In this document: in pieces, positions 19,060 through 28,702 of the stretch
Position numbering within the stretch: position 1 is the stretch's first letter
Layout: each line of letters starts with the position of its first letter
NCBI RefSeq assembly: GCF_029946165.1
Contig: NZ_JAQSDZ010000005.1
Coordinates: 248,001-312,000, forward strand
Reading direction: 5' to 3'
Length of the DNA: 64,000 bases
Source of the DNA: Methylotenera sp.
Lineage (GTDB): Bacteria; Pseudomonadota; Gammaproteobacteria; Burkholderiales; Methylophilaceae
The notes under the pieces: model-generated
Told to the model about the DNA's origin: nothing
Databases searched by the model: none
Seen by the model: only the letters and a program-made list of their open reading frames with translations
Translations under genes and position numbers: made by a program

Positions 19060-19419
19060 ATGCCTAGAGTAAAACGTGGTGTCATCGCTCGCGCAAGACA
19101 CAAAAAAGTATTAAAAGCCGCTAAGGGTTATCGCGGTCGTCGTAAAAACGTTTACCGCGTTGCTAAGCAAGCGGTAATGAAAGCTGGTCAATATGCTTAC
19201 CGTGACCGTCGTCAGAAAAAACGTCAATTCCGCACATTGTGGATTGCGCGTATTAATGCTGGTGCTCGTGAATTAGGCTTAACTTACAGCCGTTTCATGA
19301 ACGGTTTGAAAATTGCATCAGTTGAAGTAGATCGTAAAGTACTTGCTGACTTAGCAGTATTTGATAAAGCAGCATTTGCCAAATTTGTTGAAATGGCAAA
19401 AACAGCTTTGGCTGCTTAA
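19060..19419 (+). CDS. rplT: 50S ribosomal protein L20
   Basis: L20 is an early 23S rRNA-binding assembly protein and, in E. coli, a translational repressor of its own operon. The protein has 119 residues. The long basic N-terminal helix begins [20 protein letters not shown], followed by the globular domain with [19 protein letters not shown]. It follows rpmI after 10 bp and has a GGAG ribosome-binding site. Confidence 0.98.
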   Translation: MPRVKRGVIARARHKKVLKAAKGYRGRRKNVYRVAKQAVMKAGQYAYRDRRQKKRQFRTLWIARINAGARELGLTYSRFMNGLKIASVEVDRKVLADLAVFDKAAFAKFVEMAKTALAA

Positions 19420-19425
19420 GTTGTA

Positions 19426-19461
19426 AAGTTTGAAATTTCAAACTTAAATTATCAAGTTTGA
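19426..19461 (+). promoter_or_regulatory. Alternating complementary segments before the rplT-pheS terminator
   Basis: Three segments lie in a row: AAGTTTGA (19426-19433), TCAAACTT (19438-19445) and AAGTTTGA (19454-19461). The middle one can pair with either neighbour, and the third ends 2 bp before the terminator stem. This resembles an attenuator layout. No Phe-rich leader peptide was found. Confidence 0.35.
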
Positions 19462-19463
19462 GT

Positions 19464-19491
19464 AAAAAAGAGGCCTCGGCCTCTTTTTTTT
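19464..19491 (+). terminator. Intrinsic terminator between rplT and pheS
   Basis: GAGGC/GCCTC with a CTCG loop is flanked by A6 before and T8 after, so the stem extends through A-T pairs. It may end the ribosomal transcript or act as a read-through attenuator for pheST. Confidence 0.85.
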
Positions 19492-19544
19492 ACTGTAAAA
19501 TCAATGCATTGTAAAAATTTAGCTCTAATCAGAAGTTCATTTAA

Positions 19545-20558
<1,014 letters not shown>

Positions 20559-20601
20559 TATACCTACTAACAAACCTAAAATTTAAGGTCACAAAAGCAT
20601 T

Positions 20602-22956
20602 ATGCAGTTTTCAGAAAATTGGCTACGCAGCCTTGTAAATACTGATTTAGATAGTCAAGCTCTGAGTCACGCGCTGACTATGGCTGGGCTTGAGGTTGAG
20701 GACATGCAGCCAGTTGCTGCGGCCTTTAGTAAAGTGGTTGTAGCTAAAATACTTTCAGCTGAAAAGCATCCAGATGCAGACCGGTTGCAGGTATGTAAAG
20801 TTGATGTAGGTTTAGCCGAACCTTTACAAATCGTATGCGGTGCTGCCAATGCACGCGCTGGCTTGCTGGCTCCTTGTGCTATGGTAGGTGCTGAGTTACC
20901 TGGCATCTCGATTAAACAGGCTAAAGTACGCGGTGTAGAGTCTTTCGGCATGATGTGCTCATCTAAAGAACTGGGTATTAGTGCTGAAGCGACAGGTTTG
21001 CTGGAGTTGGATGATAGAGCAGTCGTGGGTCAAAGTATTCGTGAGCATTTAGATTTGGATGACACTTTACTTACCTTAAAGTTAACTCCCAACCGCAGTG
21101 ATTGCTTAAGTCTTAAAGGTATTGCACGTGATGTTGCAGCCATAACAGGCGCGGCAACTCATTTTGAAGCTATTGAAGCTGTACCCGCGACTATTAGAGT
21201 AACTAAAAATGTCATAGTGAGTGAACAAGCGGTTTGTCCAAGCTATTGTGGTCGATTGATTAGTGGTGTCAATGCCAAAGCAAATACACCTGATTGGATG
21301 ATTAAACGTATCGAGCGTAGCGGCCTGCGTAGCATTAGCGCATTGGTTGATGTGACTAATTATGTGTTGCTTGAATTGGGTCAACCCATGCATGCGTTTG
21401 ATGCGGCTAAGCTCAATGGCGATATTACGGTGCGCTTTGCCAATGCCAATGAGTCATTAAGCTTACTTAACGACCAGACTGTAGAGTTGAAATCGGATGA
21501 TTTAGTCATTGCTGATGCAAATGGTGCCGTAGCCCTTGCAGGTATTATGGGCGGTAAACCGACCTCTGTAGATGATACAACAACTGAAGTTTTCTTAGAA
21601 AGTGCTTTTTTCACACCTTCAGTGATTGCTGGTAAGGCTCGTAGATTGGGCTTAAGTACAGACTCCTCTTACCGTTTTGAGCGTGGTGTGGATTTTGGAA
21701 ATACGAAACATGCACTGGAATATGCCACTAAGCTAATCATGCAAATTTGTGGCGGTCAAGCGGCTGAGGTGACTGAGGTTGTTAGCAGCTTGCCAGTACG
21801 CCAACCAGTCAAATTAAGAATGGCGCGCTTGGTATCAGTATTAGGTATTCCATTTGAAGCGGCTAAAGTTGCACAACTGCTGACACAGCTTGGTTTTGAC
21901 TTTACAGAGGCGAACAGCATATTTACTGTCGTGCCACCAAGTTATCGATTTGATATTAGTATTGAAGAAGACTTAATCGAAGAAATTGCTCGTTTGCATG
22001 GCTATGATCATATTCCTGCAATCGCGCCCTTGGCTAACCTACTCATGCTTTCAGCGCCAGAGGCTAGATTACATCAAAACAAACTACGCGATAGTTTAGT
22101 GGCGGTCGGTTATCAAGAGGTGGTGAACTACAGTTTTGTGGATGAAAGCTGGGAGCGAGATTTGTTAGGTAATCCCACGCCAATCAAGCTTCAGAACCCG
22201 ATTGCAAGCAACTTAAGCGTGATGCGCACTAGTTTATGGGGCGGCTTGCTTGATACCTTAACTTATAACTTGAACCGCAAGCAAGATAGAGCATTCTTGT
22301 TTGAAATTGGTGCAGTTTATTTTAAACAGGCCAATAGCTTTGTAGAAACAACACGCGTTTCAGGCCTCGCGTACGGCAGCGCAAAGCCTGAGCAATGGAG
22401 TTCTGATAGCGCTGATGTGGACTTTTTTGAAGTGAAAGCGCATGTTGATAGGCTGGTAGGCGCAAAAGCTATATATGAAAAGGCTGAACACAATGCCTTG
22501 CATCCTGGGCAAACAGCACGAATTATAATTGATGGTAAAGCAATTGGCTGGTTAGGTAATTTGCATCCAAAATGGCAGCAACAATATAGCTTAACTAAAG
22601 CTACCTATTTATTTGAATTGGATATGGAAGCAATATCTAGCCATCAAATACCAGCTTACCAAGAAGTATCCAAATTGCTCCCAATTCGTCGTGATTTGGC
22701 AGTAGTATTGGATGAAAATATTGCAGTTGGTGATGTGTTAAGTGCGATTATAAAAACCGAAATTCCATTGGTAATTGACGTGGCATTATTTGATTTATAC
22801 CAAGGTCAAGGTGTGGCTGAAAATAAAAAAAGCCTTGCATTATCAGTACTTATGCACGATACTCAAAAAACATTAACGGATAGTGATGCCGACACAACCA
22901 TTACTATTCTGCTACAATTATTACAAGATAAATTTGCAGCTACACTTAGAAATTAG
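20602..22956 (+). CDS. pheT: Phenylalanyl-tRNA synthetase beta subunit
   Basis: PheT is the beta subunit of phenylalanyl-tRNA synthetase and provides tRNA binding and editing. The protein has 784 residues, a normal length. The order is an EMAP-like tRNA-binding domain (about residues 40-150), B3/B4 editing domain (about 210-385), B5 domain (about 400-470), a catalytic-like core with YQEVVNYSF near residue 508, and the C-terminal FDX-ACB domain that starts near KLLPIRRDLAVVLDE (about residue 692). The next gene, ihfA, follows as in many proteobacteria. Confidence 0.97.
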   Translation: MQFSENWLRSLVNTDLDSQALSHALTMAGLEVEDMQPVAAAFSKVVVAKILSAEKHPDADRLQVCKVDVGLAEPLQIVCGAANARAGLLAPCAMVGAELPGISIKQAKVRGVESFGMMCSSKELGISAEATGLLELDDRAVVGQSIREHLDLDDTLLTLKLTPNRSDCLSLKGIARDVAAITGAATHFEAIEAVPATIRVTKNVIVSEQAVCPSYCGRLISGVNAKANTPDWMIKRIERSGLRSISALVDVTNYVLLELGQPMHAFDAAKLNGDITVRFANANESLSLLNDQTVELKSDDLVIADANGAVALAGIMGGKPTSVDDTTTEVFLESAFFTPSVIAGKARRLGLSTDSSYRFERGVDFGNTKHALEYATKLIMQICGGQAAEVTEVVSSLPVRQPVKLRMARLVSVLGIPFEAAKVAQLLTQLGFDFTEANSIFTVVPPSYRFDISIEEDLIEEIARLHGYDHIPAIAPLANLLMLSAPEARLHQNKLRDSLVAVGYQEVVNYSFVDESWERDLLGNPTPIKLQNPIASNLSVMRTSLWGGLLDTLTYNLNRKQDRAFLFEIGAVYFKQANSFVETTRVSGLAYGSAKPEQWSSDSADVDFFEVKAHVDRLVGAKAIYEKAEHNALHPGQTARIIIDGKAIGWLGNLHPKWQQQYSLTKATYLFELDMEAISSHQIPAYQEVSKLLPIRRDLAVVLDENIAVGDVLSAIIKTEIPLVIDVALFDLYQGQGVAENKKSLALSVLMHDTQKTLTDSDADTTITILLQLLQDKFAATLRN

Positions 22957-23087
22957 ATCACAAAACTATGTGGCTTGATTTTAAATGTGATTGAATTTTA
23001 ATAAATGGTTATGTAGATTTAAATTATTAGAATAATAATCTGTACATTAAAAAAAGCTCAAAAGCTAGAAATGAAATGGGAGTGGGT

Positions 23088-23381
23088 ATGACATTAACAA
23101 AAGCTGAACTTGCTGATTTACTCTATGAGCAAGTTGGGTTAAATAAGCGTGAAGCCAAAGATATGGTTGAAGCATTTTTCGAAGAGGTGCGCATTGCGTT
23201 AGAAGCGGGTGATAGTGTGAAGTTATCTGGATTCGGTAATTTTGAATTACGGAAAAAATCTGAGCGTCCAGGCCGTAACCCTAAAACTGGTGAAGAAATA
23301 CCAATTACCGCTCGTCGTGTAGTAACTTTTCATGCCAGTCAAAAACTAAAAAGTAAAGTGGAAGCCAATTATCTTAACTAA
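23088..23381 (+). CDS. ihfA: Integration host factor alpha subunit
   Basis: IhfA pairs with IhfB and bends DNA at specific sites, helping promoter control, recombination and replication. I choose the ATG at 23088 (97 residues, [20 protein letters not shown]) because it matches the family and follows GGGAG. An ATG 12 bp upstream overlaps that ribosome-binding site. The beta-arm sequence [20 protein letters not shown] is intact, including the proline that intercalates into DNA. The gene sits directly after pheT, as usual. Confidence 0.95.
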   Translation: MTLTKAELADLLYEQVGLNKREAKDMVEAFFEEVRIALEAGDSVKLSGFGNFELRKKSERPGRNPKTGEEIPITARRVVTFHASQKLKSKVEANYLN

Positions 23382-23402
23382 TTGAATGGTCAACCTATAA
23401 GT

Positions 23403-23834
23403 ATGAGTGAACACAATATAAAAGTGCAATTACCGCCAATACCTGCAAAGCGTTACTTTACCATAGGTGAAGTTAGTGAGCTTTGTGGTGTAAAGCCGCA
23501 TGTACTCAGATATTGGGAGCAGGAGTTTACTCAACTTAAACCAGTTAAGCGTCGAGGTAATCGTCGCTATTACCAGCATCACGAAGTACTACTCATTCGC
23601 CGTATTCGTGAACTGCTATATGAACAAGGTTTCACTATTAGCGGTGCTCGTAACCGTCTTGATGGTCCCAACGAAGTTGAGGCTAAAGTGGATCTAGGGC
23701 AACCCGCGATACAATCAGATTTGAACTTAAATCATTCCTCATCAGCAAGTAATAAAGAGTTTGACTTCACTTCAATTAAAGCTGAGTTGGTAGAGATTCT
23801 CCGTTTGCTTAATCCAGTGTTTGCCGCCAAATAA
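23403..23834 (+). CDS. MerR-family transcriptional regulator
   Basis: This is a DNA-binding protein of the MerR family. It has 143 residues if the ATG at 23403 is used; an in-frame TTG directly at the ihfA stop is an alternative, and neither has a strong ribosome-binding site. The winged-helix domain spans about residues 18-90, with YFTIGEVSELCGVKPHVLRY followed by a WEQEF segment, then RGNRRYYQHHEVLLIRRIRE. The C-terminal part is short and Cys-free, so no metal or thiol sensing is apparent. A MerR gene next to ihfA is a conserved arrangement, but its target is not known. Confidence 0.85.
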   Translation: MSEHNIKVQLPPIPAKRYFTIGEVSELCGVKPHVLRYWEQEFTQLKPVKRRGNRRYYQHHEVLLIRRIRELLYEQGFTISGARNRLDGPNEVEAKVDLGQPAIQSDLNLNHSSSASNKEFDFTSIKAELVEILRLLNPVFAAK

Positions 23835-23927
23835 TACACTGATTTATTTCGGAGCGCCTTTTATCTCCTGACGCCTTATTGCGTTATAATATCACTCTTG
23901 TTTGTAAGCTTTATTACAACATCGGTT

Positions 23928-24004
23928 CGGGGCATAGCGCAGCCTGGTAGCGTACATGCCTGGGGGGCATGGGGTCGCAAGTTCGAATCTTGCTGTCCCG
24001 ACCA
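23928..24004 (+). tRNA. tRNA-Pro(GGG)
   Basis: A 77-nt cloverleaf has the acceptor stem CGGGGCA/TGTCCCG with one wobble and D arm GCGC with a CAGCCTGGTA loop. The anticodon stem CATGC/GCATG encloses the loop CTGGGGG, and the T arm GCAAG/CTTGC has loop TTCGAAT. CCA is encoded. The anticodon is GGG. A TATAAT at 23885-23890 is a plausible -10. Confidence 0.96.
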
Positions 24005-24022
24005 ATAAATCAATGCAAAGAC

Positions 24023-24046
24023 AAGCCGCTGATAAGTGGCTTTTTT
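24023..24046 (+). terminator. Terminator of tRNA-Pro
   Basis: AAGCCGCT (24023-24030) pairs with AGTGGCTT (24035-24042), with one G-U wobble and a GATA loop, followed by a six-base T-run. Confidence 0.85.
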
Positions 24047-24169
24047 GATTTTGACTGGCGCTATTATTTTAGCACCAGTCGGTAATGCACGAATGGGGGT
24101 TCATACCCAAATAGTTAGCAATTAATTCTGAGTAAAAAAGAGAGTTTTTACATACACGCATTAATTAGG

Positions 24170-24322
24170 CTAGTTATGTTCACTCGCCTCATCTTTAATT
24201 GCCTTGCCACCTTGCTCAATATCTTTTCCAGCGCCTTCCATAGTATTGCAACCAGACAATGCCCCTAGGGTTCCGGCAAGAAATAAAGTAGTGAATAGTA
24301 ATGCAAAAGTTCTTTTAAACAT
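24170..24322 (-). CDS. Entericidin A/B-family small lipoprotein
   Basis: This is a 50-residue membrane lipoprotein of the entericidin family. I use the start MFKRTFALLF at 24322, which follows AGGAG, rather than an upstream in-frame start. The signal peptide ends in the lipobox LSGC. The mature part begins CNTMEGAGKDIEQGGKAI, matching the family pattern CNTxxGxGxDIxxGGxAI. In E. coli entericidins form a toxin/antidote-like pair, but many proteobacteria have a single copy with unknown role, as here. Confidence 0.85.
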   Translation of the reverse strand: MFKRTFALLFTTLFLAGTLGALSGCNTMEGAGKDIEQGGKAIKDEASEHN

Positions 24323-24414
24323 GATAAATCTCCTGGATATAGAACTAGTACAAAATAATTTAGCAAACATTAAACTTCACAAACTATTGCGCACTAGCGA
24401 TTGGTGAACTGAAG

Positions 24415-24930
24415 TTACTCTTTCTTAATTAACAAGCTATTTTCAACTGATTTAACACCTTCGATTTCAGAGGCAATTAGTCCAGCTTGTCTAATTTGAT
24501 CTTCTGTTTCAACAAACCCGCTGAGCAAAACCACGCCTTGATTGGTTTTTACGCTAACATTCAAGCTTTTCAAACCCTCATCTTTTAATAAACTGCCTTT
24601 TACTTTTGAAGTGATCACACTATCTTTTACAACACGTTTTACTTCTTTTTGCTCAGATTTAGATTTGTAGTTCGTATACTCTTGCTCATCAAGAGTACCG
24701 TCGTTATCTATATCAGCAGCTTTAAAGTGTTTTGCAAAAAGTTTTTCCTTATTTGCTTCTGTTTTAGTTAATGTAGTGTTGTTATCTACATCTAAAGCTT
24801 TGAATGATGTGCTATAAGCAGATTGATTGGCTTCACTTAAATCTTCTGCTGCGAAAGCCTGTAGACTTAAGGTGCTGCTAGCCAAAGCCATTGCTAGTAA
24901 AGTAGATTTGAAATGAGAATTATTTTTCAT
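24415..24930 (-). CDS. Periplasmic protein with EF-hand and BON domains
   Basis: This secreted protein has 171 residues and a signal peptide of about 27 residues ending LQAFA-AED. Two EF-hand-like loops follow: DVDNNTTLTKTE near residue 47, and DIDNDGTLDEQE near residue 73, the latter a canonical calcium-binding loop. The C-terminal BON domain (about residues 100-170) has GVVLLSGFVETEDQI, typical of OsmY-like envelope stress proteins. The EF-hand plus BON combination suggests calcium-dependent envelope binding, which is inference. The next gene downstream on this strand is the entericidin gene. Confidence 0.8.
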   Translation of the reverse strand: MKNNSHFKSTLLAMALASSTLSLQAFAAEDLSEANQSAYSTSFKALDVDNNTTLTKTEANKEKLFAKHFKAADIDNDGTLDEQEYTNYKSKSEQKEVKRVVKDSVITSKVKGSLLKDEGLKSLNVSVKTNQGVVLLSGFVETEDQIRQAGLIASEIEGVKSVENSLLIKKE

Positions 24931-25286
24931 GTTGATTTCCTATAAGTAATATAAAAGAATTACAATGCAGAGTAAGCGCATGAGCTATTTAGGTCTGTAC
25001 GCTAGCCAACATAGATAATTTGTTTGTTTTTTTACTTAGAATTAACTTTTGAGATTAAAGGTGGACTACTTACCCCTTAATTTAAAGTTAAAGTAATGGA
25101 CAATATTAAGACTTCTTATTGTTGACGATTGGGCGTAAATTTGAATAGAATCTCGCTACAAATGGCACGCTTGGCTTTAAAAAATGTAAATTGATGCACT
25201 TATGGTGATAAAACAATTGACAGTTAAATTAAATGCCAGCAAAGTAACGGTGCTTTTACACAACACTTATCATGGGAACCAAATAT
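24931..25286. other. Divergent promoter region between the BON-domain gene and the HU gene
   Basis: No gene is seen in this AT-rich region. A candidate promoter for the HU gene is TTGACG (25122-25127) with TAGAAT (25146-25151), spacer 18 bp, giving a leader of about 130 nt. A TTGACA at about 25217 has no matching -10. The minus-strand promoter for the BON gene must lie near 24931-25080 but I cannot fix it. Confidence 0.4.
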
Positions 25287-25559
25287 ATGAATAAATCTGA
25301 ATTGATTGATGCTATTGCAGCAAGCGCTGGTCTTACTAAAGCTGATGCAGGTCGTGCTATTGATGCAACCACAGCAGCTATCACAGCAGCACTTAAAAGT
25401 GGTGATGCAGTTACGCTTGTAGGTTTTGGTACATTTAAAGTAACACAACGTGCTGCTCGTACAGGTCGTAACCCACGTACAGGCGCTGAGTTGAAAATTG
25501 CTGCACGCAAAGCGCCAGCTTTCACTGCAGGTAAAACATTAAAAGATTCAGTTAATTAA
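25287..25559 (+). CDS. hupB: DNA-binding protein HU
   Basis: HU is a small nucleoid protein that bends DNA non-specifically. The protein has 90 residues from [20 protein letters not shown]; an in-frame ATG 15 bp upstream would add GTKY and is less likely. The beta-arm sequence [20 protein letters not shown] is intact with the conserved proline. A strong terminator follows. It is a stand-alone gene and not linked to lon as in E. coli. Confidence 0.95.
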   Translation: MNKSELIDAIAASAGLTKADAGRAIDATTAAITAALKSGDAVTLVGFGTFKVTQRAARTGRNPRTGAELKIAARKAPAFTAGKTLKDSVN

Positions 25560-25580
25560 TTCTGATTCTTGGTTAATGAT

Positions 25581-25608
25581 AAAAAAGGAGCTATATGCTC
25601 CTTTTTTT
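25581..25608 (+). terminator. Terminator of the HU gene
   Basis: AAAAAAGGAGC (25581-25591), loop TATAT, then GCTCC followed by seven T residues. This is a textbook rho-independent terminator. Confidence 0.92.
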
Positions 25609-25803
25609 GTCATATAGCTTGCATGGGTAAAGTTTTTTGTCTAAAAATCTCATTTGTAATCTTGCGATTTAGCATAGCGTATTGCCGTTGAAGTATATTA
25701 AATTTGCGTCGAATTTTCATAATGGAACTAAGACCCGTTAAATTAATCCTAATTATTCAACCATTCAAGAATCGTTAAGATTTCATAAAGAAAGCAAGCT
25801 GAT

Positions 25804-26214
25804 TTGAAAATAATAATGTCGATAATTGTTTTTGTTAGTTTGTTAGCTTGGTTTTTTCTAATAAACACGCAAAATCAAGCTCCATCTAACCATGAAGTCA
25901 CAAAACTTGAACGTATGGGTGATGAGTGTGTTGGCATTTCAGAGAAAGCAATTATAGGAATGACGCCAGTAGTTGAGTTTCAAAAGTTAGAGTTAATAAG
26001 TCGCAAAGCGAACGTGTTAAAGAACTGTATGGCGGATAGAGGTTTTCGTGAAGACCCCGCTTGGCGGAAATATGCGGAGCCCTTAGCTAATGTAATCGCT
26101 TCAGAACAAAATATCTCTTTCGATGAGGCCATCGAAACTATGAGAAAAGCCGATATGTTGCTTTTTAAAAAGCAAAATCAACGTCCTTTATATTGGATTT
26201 CAAATATAAATTAG
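25804..26214 (+). CDS. Hypothetical membrane-anchored protein
   Basis: I do not recognise this family. The protein has 136 residues from a TTG start at 25804, or 132 from ATG at 25816; neither has a clear ribosome-binding site. One hydrophobic segment at about residues 3-19 would serve as a signal anchor. The rest is soluble, charged and mostly helical, with two cysteines (near residues 40 and 76). It lies 41 bp before the serine protease gene on the same strand and may be cotranscribed with it. Confidence 0.55.
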   Translation: MKIIMSIIVFVSLLAWFFLINTQNQAPSNHEVTKLERMGDECVGISEKAIIGMTPVVEFQKLELISRKANVLKNCMADRGFREDPAWRKYAEPLANVIASEQNISFDEAIETMRKADMLLFKKQNQRPLYWISNIN

Positions 26215-26255
26215 AATTTTCTAAGGCTAACAAAAGCGCCAAATGAGGAAAGAAT

Positions 26256-27302
26256 ATGCTTAATAAGCTGATTGTGTTTACGGTAATTAATGCACATTTT
26301 TCCTTAGTTCACGCTCAACCAAGTATTGGTGAAATATTAGTATTAAGCGATTCTTTAGTGCAAGTGGCTGTTGAGCTACCTAATGGCATTACGGGAAATG
26401 GGTCTGGGGTGGTGGTGAGTAAAGAATATGTAGCAACCAATTGCCATGTATTAGCCAATGCCAAGGGCGCCAACATCATTAAATATCGAGATGCCTATCG
26501 ACCAATCGGTTTGAAAGCTGATTGGAAGCATGATTTATGTTTGCTTAAGTTTGACAGCTTGCCATTTAAAGTCGCAAAAATGCGAGATAGCCGCACAGTG
26601 AAGTACGAGGAAGTAATCTTCAGTCTGGGTTATCCCATTGGTAATAATGTGCCACAGCCTTCTTATGGTAGTGTTAAGGGCGCATACCCGTTAGACGACA
26701 GCGTTGTGATACGCACCAGTGCTGCTTTCGCCATGGGCTCAAGTGGAGGTGCTTTGTTTGACCAAAATTTTAATCTTATCGGAATCACCAGTTTCAAAAG
26801 CCCAGGCTCGCAAGGCTTTTTTTATAATCTACCGGTTGAGTGGATAAAAGCGTTGTTTGACTCGCCAGATATTCTGTCTTTAAACACGAATGATGTACCG
26901 TTTTGGGCGTTACCTTTAGATCAAAGACCTTATTTTATGCAGGTCGTCATTCCTTATCAAAACAAGGATTGGTTGGCTTTAAAGAAAATTGCGAAAGCTT
27001 GGACGGTGCAAGAACCTAAATCATCTGATGCGTGGTATTTTTTAGGTTTAGCTGAAGAGGGCGTCAATCAAACAGTATCAGCCAAAGAAGATTTTAAAAA
27101 AGCACACACCTTGAATAGTCGTCACTTGGATGCAATGCTCGCTTTAACTCACATTGCCTATTTGCAAAAAGATTTACCCGCCCTTGAAACATTCAAAGCT
27201 AAAATTGACTTTCTTGATCAAGAACAAGGTGCATTGATTGCCCAGAAGATATTTGAATTAAAAGCTAAACAACTTAAAACTACAGAACTTAAAAGTCACT
27301 AA
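26256..27302 (+). CDS. Secreted trypsin-like serine protease with TPR-like C-terminus
   Basis: This is a periplasmic S1C-type protease of 348 residues. The signal peptide ends near VHA-QPS. The catalytic triad is recognisable: His in VATNCHVLAN (near residue 63), Asp in WKHDLCLLKF (near residue 92), and Ser in MGSSGGALFD (near residue 162). No PDZ domain is present, unlike DegP or DegS. Residues about 240-330 carry TPR-like helical repeats, for example SDAWYFLGLAEEGVNQTVSA. AGGAAAG lies before the ATG. The substrate is unknown. Confidence 0.8.
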   Translation: MLNKLIVFTVINAHFSLVHAQPSIGEILVLSDSLVQVAVELPNGITGNGSGVVVSKEYVATNCHVLANAKGANIIKYRDAYRPIGLKADWKHDLCLLKFDSLPFKVAKMRDSRTVKYEEVIFSLGYPIGNNVPQPSYGSVKGAYPLDDSVVIRTSAAFAMGSSGGALFDQNFNLIGITSFKSPGSQGFFYNLPVEWIKALFDSPDILSLNTNDVPFWALPLDQRPYFMQVVIPYQNKDWLALKKIAKAWTVQEPKSSDAWYFLGLAEEGVNQTVSAKEDFKKAHTLNSRHLDAMLALTHIAYLQKDLPALETFKAKIDFLDQEQGALIAQKIFELKAKQLKTTELKSH

Positions 27303-27608
27303 CTTCCATTACTAGTTATATCTAAAACTCTTAGTGCTCTTAGCTAGAGTATTCTCGCCATAAGTAGGCTGTTCTGGTAAGCGCTGATTTGGCCTGCTTT
27401 CCCTGCTTTATTAGCCTCTTTGTAATAAGTCATTGTTAAATATCATAGTGGGCGGTATTTATTTATATTTTTTAAAGAATAATTTTCTATTTTGAATTTA
27501 ATCGTTATACAGATTATTAACGCTCTGTAATCTAATCATGGCGTTGTTCTACAGAACATTTGTGAATATGAACTGATATAAAAACCCATGAGATATTTAG
27601 CATGATCC

Positions 27609-27635
27609 TAAAGTTTTGAAAACCCAGACCGATAC
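27609..27635 (+). promoter_or_regulatory. Sigma-28 (FliA)-like promoter, distal, upstream of fliC
   Basis: TAAA (27609-27612), a 15-bp spacer and ACCGATAC (27628-27635) match the sigma-28 pattern TAAA-N15-GCCGATAA at 10 of 12 positions with exact spacing. Confidence 0.55.
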
Positions 27636-27673
27636 TCTTTACATCAGCATTGCTTAATCGGCAAAAACGATAA

Positions 27674-27705
27674 AAGAAAATTTAAGCCTTACCCTAAATT
27701 TTCTT
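27674..27705. repeat. 11-bp inverted repeat overlapping the proximal fliC promoter
   Basis: AAGAAAATTTA (27674-27684) is the exact reverse complement of TAAATTTTCTT (27695-27705), with a 10-base loop. The right arm starts with the TAAA -35 element of the proximal promoter. It may be an operator, or a hairpin in transcripts from the distal promoter. Confidence 0.6.
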
Positions 27706-27721
27706 AAAAGCTTACCGATAA
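27695..27721 (+). promoter_or_regulatory. Sigma-28 (FliA)-like promoter of fliC
   Basis: TAAA (27695-27698), a 15-bp spacer and ACCGATAA (27714-27721) match TAAA-N15-GCCGATAA at 11 of 12 positions. The position about 105 bp before the flagellin gene is typical for class III flagellar control. Confidence 0.75.
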
Positions 27722-27826
27722 CAGTTACAACAGCAGCGCAAATCACAACGAGTTACAAAAAGTGAGATGCCGAGCTAACAGTAATAAAGATGTAATTGAA
27801 TTTAATTTAACTTTAGGAGAATTATC

Positions 27827-28630
27827 ATGGCTTCAGTAATCAATACCAACATTAGCTCATTAAACACACAGCGTAATCTTTCAACTTCACAAAGCTCATT
27901 GAATACATCATTACAACGCTTATCTTCAGGTTTGCGTATTAATAGCTCTAAAGATGATGCTGCTGGTTTAGCGATTGCAACAAAAATGGACTCACAAATT
28001 CGTGGTCAGCAAGTGGCTATTCGTAACTCAAACGACGCGATTTCATTCGCACAAACCGCAGAAGGTGGCTTGGCTAAACAAACAGACGCTATCCAACGTA
28101 TGCGTGAATTAGCGGTTCAATCTGCCAACGCGACAAACAGTAGCAGTGACCGTGCCAATCTAGATGCTGAGTTTACGGAGTTAGAAGCTGAAGTAACACG
28201 TTTGAATACTTCAACTAAGTTCAATGGCTCAACTGTGTTCGGTACTGCGGCAAAAGTATACCAAGTTGGTGCTGATACTACGGACACGATTAGCGTGAGC
28301 GGTGTTGCTTCAATGACTACAGCAACAGGTTCAATTACCTCAGTAACAGGTGCTACAGCAGCGATTACCGCGCTAGATACAGCTTTGACTACATTAAGTA
28401 CTAATCGCGCTAAATTGGGTGCTATTCAAAACCGTTTTGAATCAGTGGTAAGTAGCTTACAAGTTTCTGTAGAAAACCAATCTGCCTCTAAATCTCGCAT
28501 CATGGATGCTGACTTTGCAGCAGAAACAGCAAACTTGACACGTGGACAAATCTTGCAACAAGCAGGTACTGCAATGTTGGCTCAGGCGAACTCCCTACCT
28601 AATGGTGTATTAGCACTATTAAGAGGCTAA
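27827..28630 (+). CDS. fliC: Flagellin
   Basis: FliC is the filament subunit, exported through the flagellar type III apparatus and polymerised under the FliD cap. It is short, 267 residues. The conserved N-terminal D0/D1 (NTNISSLNTQRNLSTSQSSL, LRINSSKDDAAGLAIA) and C-terminal D1/D0 (RIMDADFAAETANLTRGQIL, NGVLALLRG) are present. Only about 60 Ser/Thr/Ala/Gly-rich residues lie between them, so the surface domains D2/D3 are essentially missing. It is the first gene of the fliC-flaG-fliD-fliS-fliT group. Confidence 0.96.
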   Translation: MASVINTNISSLNTQRNLSTSQSSLNTSLQRLSSGLRINSSKDDAAGLAIATKMDSQIRGQQVAIRNSNDAISFAQTAEGGLAKQTDAIQRMRELAVQSANATNSSSDRANLDAEFTELEAEVTRLNTSTKFNGSTVFGTAAKVYQVGADTTDTISVSGVASMTTATGSITSVTGATAAITALDTALTTLSTNRAKLGAIQNRFESVVSSLQVSVENQSASKSRIMDADFAAETANLTRGQILQQAGTAMLAQANSLPNGVLALLRG

Positions 28631-28657
28631 ACGAAATTTAAAATATAAACCTTATCA

Positions 28658-28687
28658 CCCACAGGACTGATCATCCTGTGGGGTTTT
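28658..28687 (+). terminator. Terminator of fliC
   Basis: CCCACAGGA (28658-28666) pairs perfectly with TCCTGTGGG (28674-28682), loop of 7, followed by GTTTT. It likely limits read-through from the highly expressed flagellin gene into flaG. Confidence 0.85.
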
Positions 28688-28702
28688 GCAAAGGAGTAAA
28701 TC

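Larger units (their letters stand above)
27303..27826 (+). other. fliC upstream region (no gene)
   Basis: No coding gene is visible in these 524 bp. The distal half is AT-rich without recognisable features. The proximal part has two sigma-28-like promoters (27609 and 27695) and an 11-bp inverted repeat (27674-27705). The fliC leader would be about 100 nt with a good ribosome-binding site (AGGAG) before the ATG. Confidence 0.6.

Noticed and set aside
25217-25222. TTGACA as a -35 element for the HU gene
   Set aside because: No acceptable -10 lies 16-18 bp downstream.
27385-27405. Sigma-54 promoter-like TGGCCT...TGC upstream of fliC
   Set aside because: The GG to GC spacing is 14 bp instead of 12 and the flanks do not fit.
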